Origin: Candidatus Hydrothermarchaeum profundi
Lineage (GTDB): Archaea > Hydrothermarchaeota > Hydrothermarchaeia > Hydrothermarchaeales > Hydrothermarchaeaceae
Assembly (NCBI GenBank): GCA_002011125.2
Contig: MTMF02000009.1
Coordinates: 1,332,989 to 1,396,988 of the forward strand
Length of the DNA: 64,000 nt
Direction of reading: 5' to 3'
Shown here one piece after another: positions 1 to 8,462 of the stretch (its first letter is position 1; every line of letters starts with the position of its first letter). Position numbers and translations under genes: made by a program. Under the pieces are notes generated by a model. That model was not told the origin of the DNA, made no database searches, and worked only from the letters and a program-made list of their open reading frames with translations.

Positions 1-702
1 TTAGCGAGACATATAGCAGAAAAATTGAATGCTGTACCTGTGATTACTACCGCTACCGACGTACTTGGACTCCCTTCGGTAGAGGAGATAGCTAAAGGTA
101 ATGATCTTGAGATTGAAGACTATGTAGATGTGAAAAAAGTAAATGCTGCAATTGTTAATGGAAAAAAAGTTGGTATTGCGACCGATCTATCTTCACTTTC
201 TAATCTCTCAGATAGATTCCCATTAATAAGACTACAAGATGTTGGCAATACGGATTTGGATGTATTGATTGTAATCACAAACAAAAAAATAGACATAGAG
301 AAACCATGTGTTTTTTTGAGACCAAAGAATCTAATCGTTGGTATAGGCGCAAGAAGGGGTATAAGTAAAGAGAAGGTATTAGCGGCAATACACAGGGCAT
401 TTGATCAAGGTAAGTTGAGTATCCATAGTCTGAAGGCTGTATGTACTCCAGAGTTTAAAGCTAAAGAGAAGGGAATCATAGAAGCATCTTTAGAGCTGGG
501 AGTGCCCTTGATAAAAGTTTCGATTGATGAGATAAAAAGTGTGGAGGATCTTTTTGAGGCATCAGAATTTGTTGCGAGTAAAGTAGGATTAAGGGCGGTA
601 AGTGAACCTTGTGCTATGTTAGGAGGGAAGTCGGCTAAGTTGATAAGGAAAAAAATGAAATCTAATGGTGTTACTGTAGCGGTAGCGGAGGAAGAACTGT
701 GA
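1..702 (+). CDS. cbiG: Cobalt-precorrin-5A hydrolase CbiG, 5'-truncated
   Basis: The reading frame is open from base 1 without a start codon, so the gene begins outside the window. The visible part starts in the central CbiG region (LARHIAEK...PVITTATD) and contains the C-terminal domain (LIVGIGARRG, then SEPCAMLGG near the end). CbiG opens the delta-lactone ring of cobalt-precorrin-5A with loss of acetaldehyde in anaerobic corrin synthesis. It shares a GTGA overlap with cbiH and lies in a run of B12 genes, which supports the call. Confidence 0.93.
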   Translation, partial: LARHIAEKLNAVPVITTATDVLGLPSVEEIAKGNDLEIEDYVDVKKVNAAIVNGKKVGIATDLSSLSNLSDRFPLIRLQDVGNTDLDVLIVITNKKIDIEKPCVFLRPKNLIVGIGARRGISKEKVLAAIHRAFDQGKLSIHSLKAVCTPEFKAKEKGIIEASLELGVPLIKVSIDEIKSVEDLFEASEFVASKVGLRAVSEPCAMLGGKSAKLIRKKMKSNGVTVAVAEEEL

Positions 703-1430
703 TAGGAAAAGTTATACTAGTTGGGATCGGCCCTGGAGCTAAAGAGCATATGAGCCTCAGAGCACTTAAGGCTTTAGAAGAGGCAGAGGTGATTATAGGG
801 TATAAAACTTACTTGGACCTTGTGAAAGAGCTTATTGAGGGAAAGGAGATCATTTCTAAGAGCATGAAACAGGAGATGGAGAGAGCAAAGCTTGCAGTAG
901 AGGAGGCAAAAAAAGGCAAAAAAGTAGCGGTAGTTAGCAGTGGAGATCCTGGAATATATGCGATGGGGAGCGCTGTCTTCGAGTATCTTATGGAAACAGG
1001 TAGTGAAGTTGACGTTGAGGTAGTTCCAGGTATTACTGCAGCAACAGCTGCCGCAGCTCGTTTAGGAGCGCCGTTGGGTAATGATTTTGCGGTTATTAGC
1101 CTTAGCGACTTATTAACGCCTTGGGAAGTCATTGTAAAGAGAGTAGAAGAAGCGGTTAAAGGGGACTTTGTACTAGTATTATACAACCCCAAAAGTAAGG
1201 GTAGAGTAAAGCAGATAGAAAAAGCAGCGGAGATTATAATGAAGTATAGAGGGGAAGAAACGCCCGTTGGGATAGTGAAGAATGCTATGAGGCCAGGTGA
1301 GGAGTTAGTCATAACTACTTTAGGGGAGATGTTAAATTATCCTATTGACATGCTCACTACCGTTATTGTAGGTAATAAAGAAACTTTCATTTATAAAGGT
1401 AAGATGATAACTCCGAGAGGTTATAAATGA
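699..1430 (+). CDS. cbiH: Precorrin-3B / cobalt-factor III C17-methyltransferase
   Basis: A 243-residue SAM-dependent tetrapyrrole methylase of normal length. The N-terminal glycine-rich VGIGPGA motif, SSGDPGIYAMG near residue 85, VVPGITAATAAAA and LVLYNPKSKGR are CobJ/CbiH signatures. It methylates C17 during ring contraction in the corrin pathway. The GTG start overlaps the cbiG stop (GTGA), and the 3' end overlaps cbiJ by ATGA, implying translational coupling. Other cobalamin methylases (CbiF, CbiL) are less likely because of the LSDLLTPWEVI segment. Confidence 0.93.
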   Translation: MIGKVILVGIGPGAKEHMSLRALKALEEAEVIIGYKTYLDLVKELIEGKEIISKSMKQEMERAKLAVEEAKKGKKVAVVSSGDPGIYAMGSAVFEYLMETGSEVDVEVVPGITAATAAAARLGAPLGNDFAVISLSDLLTPWEVIVKRVEEAVKGDFVLVLYNPKSKGRVKQIEKAAEIIMKYRGEETPVGIVKNAMRPGEELVITTLGEMLNYPIDMLTTVIVGNKETFIYKGKMITPRGYK

Positions 1431-2206
1431 TAATGGTCATATCCGGAACCAAGGATAGTAGAGAAATTATTAGACTTATCAAGGAAAATGGATATAAAGT
1501 TCTGGCAACCTCAGTTACAGATTACGGCTCGGAACTTACTAGAGAGTCAGGAGCAGACATTGTTTTAACTGGCGTCTTGGATAGATCAGGGATAGTAAAT
1601 ACGATAGTAAAGAACAATATAGAAGCGGTCATAGATGCTACTCACCCCTTCGCGGTTGAAGCTAGTAGAAATGCTATTCAGGCATGCAAAGAAACGGGAA
1701 TAAGTTATTTGAGATTTGAAAGAAAACCTTCACCTCTTCCGGATGATCCTTTGATCCATTATTCGACAGGATTTGAGGAAGCTGGGCGTATAGCTTCTGG
1801 ACTTGGAGATAATATCTTCTATACAGCAGGTGTAAAAGGTCTTGCTCGTTTTTTAAAAGGCGTAGGGGATATAAACAAGAAAAATATTATCGTGCGGGTT
1901 ATACCTGAGTGTGAATCTATTAGAAAGTGTTTGGAGTGCGGGATACCTATGGCAAACATAATTGCAGTTCAGGGTCCTTTTAGCATGGAATTAAATAAAG
2001 CGATGTTAAGGGAATATAGGAGCGATGTCATTGTTACCAAAGAAAGCGGTAATGTAGGTGGAACTAATACGAAAGTGCAAGCAGCTTTTAAAATAGGGAT
2101 ACCTATAGTTGTTATAAGTCGACCCAGAGTTTCTTATCCAGAGATTGTAAGTACTCCTAAAGAAGTGATAGAATGGATATCGAGAATTTCGTATCAAAAG
2201 AGATAA
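1427..2206 (+). CDS. cbiJ: Cobalt-precorrin-6A reductase
   Basis: A 259-residue protein of the CobK/CbiJ family. It opens with a Rossmann-like strand (MVISGTKDSREI), has DATHPFAVEASRNA near residue 70 and ends with a VTKESGNVGGTNTKV segment; all are typical of precorrin-6A reductases, which reduce the macrocycle with NAD(P)H. The ATG overlaps the preceding stop as ATGA. Its 3' end overlaps the following cobD by 34 bp, an unusually long overlap for this operon. Confidence 0.92.
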   Translation: MIMVISGTKDSREIIRLIKENGYKVLATSVTDYGSELTRESGADIVLTGVLDRSGIVNTIVKNNIEAVIDATHPFAVEASRNAIQACKETGISYLRFERKPSPLPDDPLIHYSTGFEEAGRIASGLGDNIFYTAGVKGLARFLKGVGDINKKNIIVRVIPECESIRKCLECGIPMANIIAVQGPFSMELNKAMLREYRSDVIVTKESGNVGGTNTKVQAAFKIGIPIVVISRPRVSYPEIVSTPKEVIEWISRISYQKR

Positions 2207-3282
2207 GGAAATCTAAGAAGGCAGTCCACGGAGGAGATGTCTGGGAGCTTTTTAAAAGTGGAAAGCGAGAGATACTCGACTTCAGTTCAAATGTTAATCC
2301 ACTAGGCCCTCCAAGGGGCGCTATTAAGGCAATAAGGGACTCGCTGTGGGACATTCCTTTCTACCCTGAGAGTGATTCTGATAGGCTGAAGGACGCTATA
2401 GGCGATTATCTAAAAGTGAATAAGGATAACTTAATAATAGGTAATGGGTCAACAGAGATAATCAAAATTTTTTGCGATGTTTTTCTTAGAAAGGGAGTAA
2501 ATGTAATAATAGTCGAGCCTACTTTTTCGGAGTACCAAGTTTATTGCGGATTCAACGGAGCTACTATTAAGAGAGTATATGCAAGAAGTGAGAGCGACTT
2601 TGCATTCCCACACAGAGATCTACTAAAGAATATTGATTCCTCGGTTAGAGCTGTTTTCTTATGCTCGCCTAATAATCCCACCGGAATGCTGGTGGAGACG
2701 GAAACGCTGGAAAATATCATCAAAACATCTGAAAAAAACAACTGTTTAGTATTTCTCGATGAAGCGTATATAGAATTTTCTGACTCAGAAGGATATGTTA
2801 ATATGGCAGTAGAATATGATAATTTGTTGATTCTAAGATCCTTGACGAAATTTTATTCTTTACCAGGATTACGTATAGGTTATGGAGTTGGAAACCAGAA
2901 ACTAATAAAGATTTTAGAGAAAGGGAAGATCCCCTGGAATGTGAATACTCTTGCTCAAGCAGCTGCAATAGCATCAATTAAAGATAACGCTTTCATAAAA
3001 AAGTCAAAGAGTTATATAAGAAAAGAGAGATTATTCATGAGAAGAGAGCTGGAAAAGTTAGGTATTAAGGTCTATGGAGATGAATCAAATTTCCTGTTGC
3101 TAGACTTCCACAAATATGGCCTCAAAGCAAGGGATATAAAATCAAAATTGATAGAAAAAGGTATCCTCATTAGAGACTGCAGCTCTTTTAATGGACTCGA
3201 TGAATATTTTGTTAGAGTGAGCGTAAGAAAGAGGAAAGAGAATATCAAGCTAATCGGAGAGTTAAAAAATCTCATAAGATAA
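2173..3282 (+). CDS. cobD: L-threonine-O-3-phosphate decarboxylase CobD (PLP)
   Basis: A fold-type I aminotransferase-like protein of 369 residues. The N-terminal VHGGDVWE followed by DFSSNVNPLGPP is the CobD signature that separates it from histidinol-phosphate aminotransferase; the PLP lysine lies in RSLTKFYSLPGLRIGYG and the cofactor Asp in FLDEAYIEF. CobD makes (R)-1-amino-2-propanol phosphate, the linker of the B12 nucleotide loop. The start lies inside cbiJ after an AGAAGTGA stretch. It is the last gene of the corrin run. Histidinol-phosphate aminotransferase is the alternative. Confidence 0.88.
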   Translation: MDIENFVSKEIRKSKKAVHGGDVWELFKSGKREILDFSSNVNPLGPPRGAIKAIRDSLWDIPFYPESDSDRLKDAIGDYLKVNKDNLIIGNGSTEIIKIFCDVFLRKGVNVIIVEPTFSEYQVYCGFNGATIKRVYARSESDFAFPHRDLLKNIDSSVRAVFLCSPNNPTGMLVETETLENIIKTSEKNNCLVFLDEAYIEFSDSEGYVNMAVEYDNLLILRSLTKFYSLPGLRIGYGVGNQKLIKILEKGKIPWNVNTLAQAAAIASIKDNAFIKKSKSYIRKERLFMRRELEKLGIKVYGDESNFLLLDFHKYGLKARDIKSKLIEKGILIRDCSSFNGLDEYFVRVSVRKRKENIKLIGELKNLIR

Positions 3283-3350
3283 CCTATTATTAATGCCGTG
3301 TTTATTAAAAATCAAGATATATTCCTTATTTTTCAAAATCAAATTTCCGT

Positions 3351-3390
3351 AAAACTTTTATAGATGGAAATTTAGGTATAGGGTGGTTGG
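3351..3390 (+). promoter_or_regulatory. TATA-like box and SD of the fpo operon
   Basis: The 117-bp gap between cobD and fpoA is AT-rich and contains CTTTTATAG at about 3355-3363. Purine-rich GGGTGGTTGGTGG follows at 3381-3393, directly before the GTG start of fpoA. Spacing predicts a transcript start near 3385, a short leader. This separates the B12 operon from the Fpo operon. Confidence 0.5.
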
Positions 3391-3399
3391 TGGTTATTA

Positions 3400-3756
3400 G
3401 TGGCGAATGAATACATTTCGGTAGGAGTATTCGCTGTGGTAGGGATAATATTTCCTTTCATCCTGCTAACGCTTTCTCGTCTCCTCAGACCTTCTAAACC
3501 TGAAAAAGAGAAGTATATGACATATGAGTGCAGTATCCCACCTATTGGGGAAGCATGGATACAGCACGATATCCAATATTATATGTTTGCTCTTTTATTC
3601 GCGGTCTTTGATGTAGAAACAGTTTTCCTCTATCCATGGGCCGTGGTATTTCCGAATCTAGGATTGTTAGCAGTAATTGAAATGCTTGTATTCATTATTG
3701 TGCTGGTTGTTGGTTTGGCATATGCTTGGAAGAAGGAGGCTTTGAGGTGGATGTGA
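3400..3756 (+). CDS. fpoA: F420H2 dehydrogenase / complex I subunit A
   Basis: A 118-residue NuoA/NdhC-type membrane subunit with three hydrophobic segments. The family loop [20 protein letters not shown] and the second-helix start [16 protein letters not shown] are clear. It lies at the quinone/methanophenazine-side junction of the membrane arm. The start is GTG after a G-rich SD. It is the first gene of an operon in Methanosarcina fpo order (A-B-C-D-H-I-J-J-K-L-M-N). The fpo symbol is inferred from that order; a quinone-using Fqo would look the same. Confidence 0.93.
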   Translation: MANEYISVGVFAVVGIIFPFILLTLSRLLRPSKPEKEKYMTYECSIPPIGEAWIQHDIQYYMFALLFAVFDVETVFLYPWAVVFPNLGLLAVIEMLVFIIVLVVGLAYAWKKEALRWM

Positions 3757-4211
3757 TTACAACAACAATGGAAAAGGTCATGCTAAATTGGGCAAGGGCA
3801 AAATCCCTGTGGCCCATGACTTTTGGACTTGCATGTTGTGCTATTGAAATGATGGCCGCTGGCACATCTAGATGGGACACTTTTGAAAGATTTGGAATGC
3901 TATTCAGAGCGTCTCCCAGACAGTCTGATCTTATGATTGTAGCTGGCACAGTTACAAAGAAAATGGCTCCTAATGTCAAAAGACTTTATGATCAAATGCC
4001 TGAGCCTAAATACGTGATAGCTATGGGTGAATGTGCTATATCTGGGGGTCCATATTATGACTCTTACTCAGTTGTAGATGGTGTTGATAAAGTAATACCT
4101 GTCGATGTCTATGTTCCGGGATGCCCACCACGACCTGAAATGTTGATTTATGGAATCCTAGAACTAAGAGAAAAAATCAAAAAGGGAGAGATAAAGAGGC
4201 ACAGGAAATGA
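3753..4211 (+). CDS. fpoB: F420H2 dehydrogenase / complex I subunit B (cluster N2)
   Basis: A NuoB-type soluble subunit of about 152 residues. The tandem Cys pair ([12 protein letters not shown]), GECAISGG and VPGCPPRPE supply four cysteines for the terminal 4Fe-4S cluster N2, the donor to the membrane electron carrier. I chose GTG at 3753, which forms a GTGA overlap with the fpoA stop and has GAGG upstream. An in-frame TTG at 3726 would give nine more residues. It is separate from subunit C, unlike the fused FqoBC known from Archaeoglobus. Confidence 0.93.
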   Translation: MITTTMEKVMLNWARAKSLWPMTFGLACCAIEMMAAGTSRWDTFERFGMLFRASPRQSDLMIVAGTVTKKMAPNVKRLYDQMPEPKYVIAMGECAISGGPYYDSYSVVDGVDKVIPVDVYVPGCPPRPEMLIYGILELREKIKKGEIKRHRK

Positions 4212-4705
4212 GTCCAGATGAAACAAAGGAAGCAGAAGAGAAACCGGAACTTAGAAGTGAAATATTGGAAAAAGTAAGGGAAAAACTGTCGGATTACATA
4301 TTGGATTCAAAAGTTCAGCGAGAAAGAAGGCTGCTAATTAGCGTAGATGGTAAGAATATACTAGAAGTCTGTTCTGCATTGAATGAAATAGGGTTTGATC
4401 ATCTCTCATGTATAGCTACGGTGGAATACGATGATAGATTTGAGGTGGTTTACCATCTATGGTCGTATTCCAATAATAACTTATTAACCGTAAAGGCAAG
4501 ACTACAAAAGGAATCCCCTAGGATAGACTCCGTTACCTCCATTTGGAAAAGTGCTGACTGGCATGAAAGAGAGGCATATGATATGATGGGTATAGTATTT
4601 GAAGGACACCCGGATCTAAGGAGGATTTTAACTCCAGATGATTTTGAGGGTCATCCTCTCAGAAAAGATTTTCAGCTAACTGAAAGGCCCTGGTTTGAGG
4701 AATAA
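4208..4705 (+). CDS. fpoC: F420H2 dehydrogenase / complex I subunit C
   Basis: A 165-residue NuoC / 30-kDa family subunit. The diagnostic C-terminal part reads [15 protein letters not shown], then [13 protein letters not shown] and HPLRKDF. The N-terminal 30 residues are highly charged. It forms the connecting module with subunits B, D and I at the membrane surface. It starts by ATGA overlap with fpoB and is followed two bases later by a CBS-domain gene that is not a known complex I subunit. Confidence 0.92.
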   Translation: MSPDETKEAEEKPELRSEILEKVREKLSDYILDSKVQRERRLLISVDGKNILEVCSALNEIGFDHLSCIATVEYDDRFEVVYHLWSYSNNNLLTVKARLQKESPRIDSVTSIWKSADWHEREAYDMMGIVFEGHPDLRRILTPDDFEGHPLRKDFQLTERPWFEE

Positions 4706-4707
4706 AA

Positions 4708-5097
4708 ATGAAAGTCAAAGATGTTATGAAACGTAACGTAGTGAGCGTAGATGTTGATTCCAGCCTCGCTGATGTGAAGAAAAAAATGATTGAAAATAAT
4801 GTCAACTTTGTAGTTGTTAAGGCAGGCGGGGAGATCGTCGGAGTTATTTCAGATACTGATATACTAGCGTATGCCACAAAGGGTAAGAGGCTGGAGGACC
4901 TTAAGGCTGAAAAATATATGACTGCTTGCAAACTTGAAGGTACTAATCCCTGTCTTCAAGTCTTTGAAGACGACCCCTTAGAAGAAGCTGCCACTATAAT
5001 GGCTGCTACTGGAGTGCATCATCTATTAGTGTGGGGTAAGAGCGGTTATCCTGCGGGAGTTATAACTTCTGATGATATTCTTAAGGTGGTAAAGTAA
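4708..5097 (+). CDS. CBS-pair protein inside the fpo operon
   Basis: A 129-residue protein made only of two CBS motifs (a Bateman module): KVKDVMKRNVVSV at the N-terminus and a second unit beginning AEKYMTACKL and ending GVITSDDILKVVK. Such modules bind adenine nucleotides or SAM and act as energy sensors. It has two bases between it and fpoC and one base to fpoD, so it is almost certainly co-transcribed and co-translated with them. A regulatory or accessory role on Fpo is inference. The insert region with CKLEGTNPCLQV carries two cysteines, unusual for a CBS pair. Confidence 0.9.
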   Translation: MKVKDVMKRNVVSVDVDSSLADVKKKMIENNVNFVVVKAGGEIVGVISDTDILAYATKGKRLEDLKAEKYMTACKLEGTNPCLQVFEDDPLEEAATIMAATGVHHLLVWGKSGYPAGVITSDDILKVVK

Positions 5098-5098
5098 A

Positions 5099-6226
5099 AT
5101 GGAATCTGCAATTAGGGTGGTTAAAACTGAAAGACCGAATGAAATGATTTTGAATATGGGTCCCCAACATCCCAGTACTCACGGTGTATGCAGGTTGCTT
5201 TTAAAAGTGGATGGAGAAAAGGCGGTAAAAATTGAGCCGGTTATTGGTTATCTTCATCGTGGAGTAGAAAAAATCGCTGAAAACCGTGAATACTTCCAAT
5301 TTATACCTCACACTGATAGAATGGACTATGTAGCTGCATTGCCACATAATCTGGCTTATGCTATGGCGGTTGAAGAGCTGATGGGGATAGAGGTGCCTGA
5401 AAGAGCGGAATACATAAGAGTAATCATGCAAGAACTGCAAAGATTAGCAAGCCACCTACTATTCGTAGCGACGTTTGGGGCGGATTTAGGTGCATGGACA
5501 GTACTGATGTATGGTTTTCGTGAAAGGGAACGGGTACTGGACCTTATTGAAATGGCTTCTGGTGCTAGGCTTACTCCCTCTTATATATGGATTGGTGGTG
5601 TGCGCAGAGATATTTCAAAGGCATTTGTAGAAAGATGCAGGGAGACAATGAAAATCTTGCCGAAATATTTTGAGGATTATGAGAGGTACTTCTATAAGAA
5701 TGAGATTTTTCTCAAGAGATGTGAAGGCGTAGGAATACTTAATGCTAAGGATGCTATAAACCTTGGGGTTACTGGTCCAATTTTAAGAGCCTCTGGCGTA
5801 CCCTATGATATTAGAAGGATTGATCCATATTCTATTTACGACCGCTTTGATTTTGAGATTATAACTGAAAAAGAGGGCGACACTTTAGCGAGATTTAAAG
5901 TTAGAATGAATGAAATGAAGGAAAGCATTAAAATTGTAAATCAGGCGCTTGATGGCTTACCGGAAGGAGAATTTAGAGCAAAAGTCCCAAAGATACTTAA
6001 GCCTCCTGCGGGAGAAGTATATTCGCGGGTTGAAAGCCCGAGAGGAGAATTAGGGTACTATCTAGTTAGTGATGGGGCTAGTAAGGGACCATATAGGCTT
6101 AAAATAAGAAGCCCTGCATTCTGTAACCTCTCAGCGTTTTCCTATTTTGGTGAGGGGGATATTATACCTGATGTTATTGCCAACTTCGCTAGTATAGATA
6201 TAGTTATGGGTGAGGTAGACAGATGA
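5099..6226 (+). CDS. fpoD: F420H2 dehydrogenase / complex I subunit D (49-kDa)
   Basis: A 375-residue NuoD-type subunit. It carries NMGPQHPSTHGV near the N-terminus, GYLHRGVEKIAE, RMDYVAALPHN, RLTPSYIWIGG and SPRGELGYYLVSDG, and ends in the family terminus GEVDR. The Ni-binding cysteines of related hydrogenase large subunits are absent, as expected for complex I. It forms the electron-acceptor pocket with subunit B. The start has GGTGG upstream; the 3' end overlaps fpoH as ATGA. Confidence 0.95.
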   Translation: MESAIRVVKTERPNEMILNMGPQHPSTHGVCRLLLKVDGEKAVKIEPVIGYLHRGVEKIAENREYFQFIPHTDRMDYVAALPHNLAYAMAVEELMGIEVPERAEYIRVIMQELQRLASHLLFVATFGADLGAWTVLMYGFRERERVLDLIEMASGARLTPSYIWIGGVRRDISKAFVERCRETMKILPKYFEDYERYFYKNEIFLKRCEGVGILNAKDAINLGVTGPILRASGVPYDIRRIDPYSIYDRFDFEIITEKEGDTLARFKVRMNEMKESIKIVNQALDGLPEGEFRAKVPKILKPPAGEVYSRVESPRGELGYYLVSDGASKGPYRLKIRSPAFCNLSAFSYFGEGDIIPDVIANFASIDIVMGEVDR

Positions 6227-7242
6227 TTGCCCTACCAGAAATTAATCCAATAATTGTGAATGTGGTTAAAGGCCTTGTAGGGGCACTAGTCATAATTTCC
6301 TTTATATCACTTAATGTCTTGTTCCTGACATGGCTGGAGAGAAAGGTTGTAGCTAGGTTTCAGGTGAGATACGGCCCCAATAGAGCTTGGAAGTTTGGAT
6401 TGCTTCAGCCTTTGGCTGATGCTATGAAGCTTCTTACAAAGGAAGATATAGTGCCGGATAAGGCTGATAAACTGATTCATGGCATCGCGCCGGCTATTGC
6501 GTTTGCAGTAGCGGTTCTGCCTACGGTTGCTTTACCTTTTGCTGCGGGACTAATAGTATCAGATATAAATGTAGGAGTGCTCTTTATAGTTGCTGTCACT
6601 TCTCTTGCTACAATACCCGTCTTAATGGCTGGATGGGCATCAAATAATAAATATACTCTTTTAGGAGGAATGAGGGCTGTCGCTCAGTCTCTTAGCTATG
6701 AGATTCCTATGGTATTGTCTATAATAGGAGTAATAGCACTAGCAGGATCTCTTAGTCTGACGGATATAGTAAATGCTCAGAGAGGTGTCTGGTATTTTAT
6801 ATTACAGCCCCTCGGTTTCATCGTCTTTTTCATAGCTGCAATAGCTGAAATGGCTAGGATACCCTTTGACTTGCCGGAGAGCGAATCAGAGCTTGTTGCA
6901 GGTTTTCATACCGAGTATAGTGGCATGAAATTTGCTCTATTACTTTTCGCTGAGTATATACACATGATCGTAGCATCTCTGCTTATGGTCACTTTATTCT
7001 TTGGGGGATGGCATCTGCCGGTTATCTCTAGCATACTTTCTGGGGTTCCATTTTATATTCGTTGGCCAATAGAGTTTGGCATCTTAATGGGTAAAACTTA
7101 TGCTATAATATTTATCTTGATGTGGATTAGGAGCACTCTGCCTAGGGTCAAGGTAACACAGATACTAGATATTGGATGGAAGAATCTCTTACCCCTCGCT
7201 CTACTTAATATAGCCGTTACGGGAATTGTTTTGGCGGTGTGA
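6223..7242 (+). CDS. fpoH: F420H2 dehydrogenase / complex I subunit H
   Basis: A 339-residue, eight-helix-type membrane subunit (NuoH/ND1). The signature LERKVVARFQVRYGPNRAW with LQPLADAMKLLTKED is present, as is the acidic loop EMARIPFDLPESESELVAGFHTEY, part of the carrier-access channel. It links the peripheral arm to the proton-pumping arm. The ATG overlaps the fpoD stop. Confidence 0.95.
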   Translation: MIALPEINPIIVNVVKGLVGALVIISFISLNVLFLTWLERKVVARFQVRYGPNRAWKFGLLQPLADAMKLLTKEDIVPDKADKLIHGIAPAIAFAVAVLPTVALPFAAGLIVSDINVGVLFIVAVTSLATIPVLMAGWASNNKYTLLGGMRAVAQSLSYEIPMVLSIIGVIALAGSLSLTDIVNAQRGVWYFILQPLGFIVFFIAAIAEMARIPFDLPESESELVAGFHTEYSGMKFALLLFAEYIHMIVASLLMVTLFFGGWHLPVISSILSGVPFYIRWPIEFGILMGKTYAIIFILMWIRSTLPRVKVTQILDIGWKNLLPLALLNIAVTGIVLAV

Positions 7243-7249
7243 TGAAAAA

Positions 7250-7666
7250 ATGTTAGGTAAATTATTTAGGATTATGCATACCGCTCCTCATGCGGTAGTT
7301 GGAAAGCATTTTCTAGTTAAGCCTATTACAGTGCAGTATCCTGAGGAGAAACTTACTCTGCCAGAGGGATATAGAGGAATACATGTTTTCGATATTGAAA
7401 GATGTAAGGGTTGCGCTGCATGCGCTAGAGTATGCCCAAATAATTGTATTGAGATAAAGGTTTCAACTACTGAGGATCGGAAAAAAAAGATTGAAAAATA
7501 TGAGATCTTCTTGGGCAGATGCATGTTCTGTGGCTTATGCGAAGAATTCTGTGTGGGGGGGGATGTTATCCGTCTTACAAAAGACTATGAGGTAGCAGGT
7601 TCAACACGAAAAGACTTGGTGTATGATATCAAACGCCTATCCCGACATAAGGAGGAAGAGAAATGA
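7250..7666 (+). CDS. fpoI: F420H2 dehydrogenase / complex I subunit I (2x 4Fe-4S)
   Basis: A ferredoxin-like subunit of about 138 residues. The first cluster motif is CKGCAACARVCPNNC and the second CMFCGLCEEFC, where the usual Pro after the last Cys is replaced by Val. These carry clusters N6a/N6b between the input module and N2. The ATG at 7250 lies eight bases after the fpoH stop and gives the usual family N-terminus (MLGKLFRIM). An in-frame TTG at 7226 would add eight residues of fpoH-overlapping sequence and is disfavoured. Confidence 0.92.
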   Translation: MLGKLFRIMHTAPHAVVGKHFLVKPITVQYPEEKLTLPEGYRGIHVFDIERCKGCAACARVCPNNCIEIKVSTTEDRKKKIEKYEIFLGRCMFCGLCEEFCVGGDVIRLTKDYEVAGSTRKDLVYDIKRLSRHKEEEK

Positions 7667-7920
7667 ATTTAGAATTAGGCGTGTTCTTAGTTATAAGCGC
7701 TATAACCGTAATCTCATCGACGTTAGTATTAACTTCAAAAGAGATATTTAGGAGTGCTCTATCCCTCGCCTTAATGTTGCTTGGCGTTGCCGCAATCTTC
7801 ATAATGCTGGGAGCGGAATTTTTAGCAGCTATTCAAATACTAGTTTATGCTGGCGCTATAGTTATTCTCATATTGTTTGCAATAATGCTTACGCAGAGAG
7901 AGGAAAGGGAGGTATCTTGA
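7663..7920 (+). CDS. fpoJ: F420H2 dehydrogenase subunit J, N-terminal half
   Basis: An 85-residue membrane protein matching the first half of NuoJ: three hydrophobic helices with the motif AAIQILVYAGAIVILILFAIML, which contains the conserved pi-bulge helix 3. In Methanosarcina subunit J is also encoded by two short genes, so this is a genuine split and not a frameshift; the second half has its own SD. The ATG overlaps the fpoI stop. Confidence 0.9.
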   Translation: MNLELGVFLVISAITVISSTLVLTSKEIFRSALSLALMLLGVAAIFIMLGAEFLAAIQILVYAGAIVILILFAIMLTQREEREVS

Positions 7921-8162
7921 TGAGAGAGAGGATATCAATTGGTAAGCTAGTTCTATTCATCCTCTTTTATGTGATAATGGCTATCTCTATCCTCCAGGTG
8001 AGATGGTACCAACCTACTGAAATTCCTAGAACGTCGACTGCACTGTTAGGGAAGGTGATATTCAATCTACAAGGTTTTGTCATACCATTTGAAATACTTT
8101 CATTAGTGTTACTTGCAGCAATGATAGGGGCAGTTTATATAGCAAAGGAGGAGGTTAAATGA
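7920..8162 (+). CDS. F420H2 dehydrogenase subunit J, C-terminal half
   Basis: An 80-residue membrane protein with two helices, matching the C-terminal half of NuoJ; the last helix ends EILSLVLLAAMIGAVYIAKEEVK, as in the family. GGGAGG at 7907-7912 is correctly spaced for ATG 7920, whose A is the last base of the preceding stop (TGATG). A TTG one codon upstream is the alternative. Translational coupling of the two halves is likely. Confidence 0.85.
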   Translation: MRERISIGKLVLFILFYVIMAISILQVRWYQPTEIPRTSTALLGKVIFNLQGFVIPFEILSLVLLAAMIGAVYIAKEEVK

Positions 8163-8461
8163 TTCCTTTATCATACTATCTCACTTTGTCGGCTATACTC
8201 TTTAGCATTGGAGTATATGGAGTAATCTCTCGGAGAAACCCTATAAGAATCTTAATGGCAATTGAGATAATGATAAATGCTGCTAATATTAATCTCGCCG
8301 CATTTTCAGCCTATACCCTAGATATTTCTGGGCAGGTGCTAGTGACTTTCTCTATAGCGATAGCTGCTGCTGAGGCCGCGATCGGATTGGCGATATTCCT
8401 CGCCATATATCGTATGTACGGAAATGTTGATATCGAGAAGATAAACTTCATGAGGTGGTGA
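8159..8461 (+). CDS. fpoK: F420H2 dehydrogenase / complex I subunit K
   Basis: A 100-residue NuoK/ND4L-type subunit with three helices. Helix 2 carries the conserved glutamate in MAIEIMINAANINLAAFS and helix 3 the second glutamate in AIAAAEAAIGLAI, both part of the proton path. GAGGAGG precedes the ATG, which overlaps the upstream stop. Usual size and position before fpoL. Confidence 0.94.
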   Translation: MIPLSYYLTLSAILFSIGVYGVISRRNPIRILMAIEIMINAANINLAAFSAYTLDISGQVLVTFSIAIAAAEAAIGLAIFLAIYRMYGNVDIEKINFMRW

Positions 8462-8462
8462 A

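Noticed and set aside
809-1312. 167-residue open frame opposite cbiH
   Set aside because: Antisense shadow of cbiH; Ser/Leu-rich composition and no promoter or SD. The same holds for the long frames opposite idsA, lonB, the histidine kinases and purF.
7663-8162. Frameshifted nuoJ
   Set aside because: Both halves have their own start and SD, and the split of subunit J is known from Methanosarcina fpo operons.
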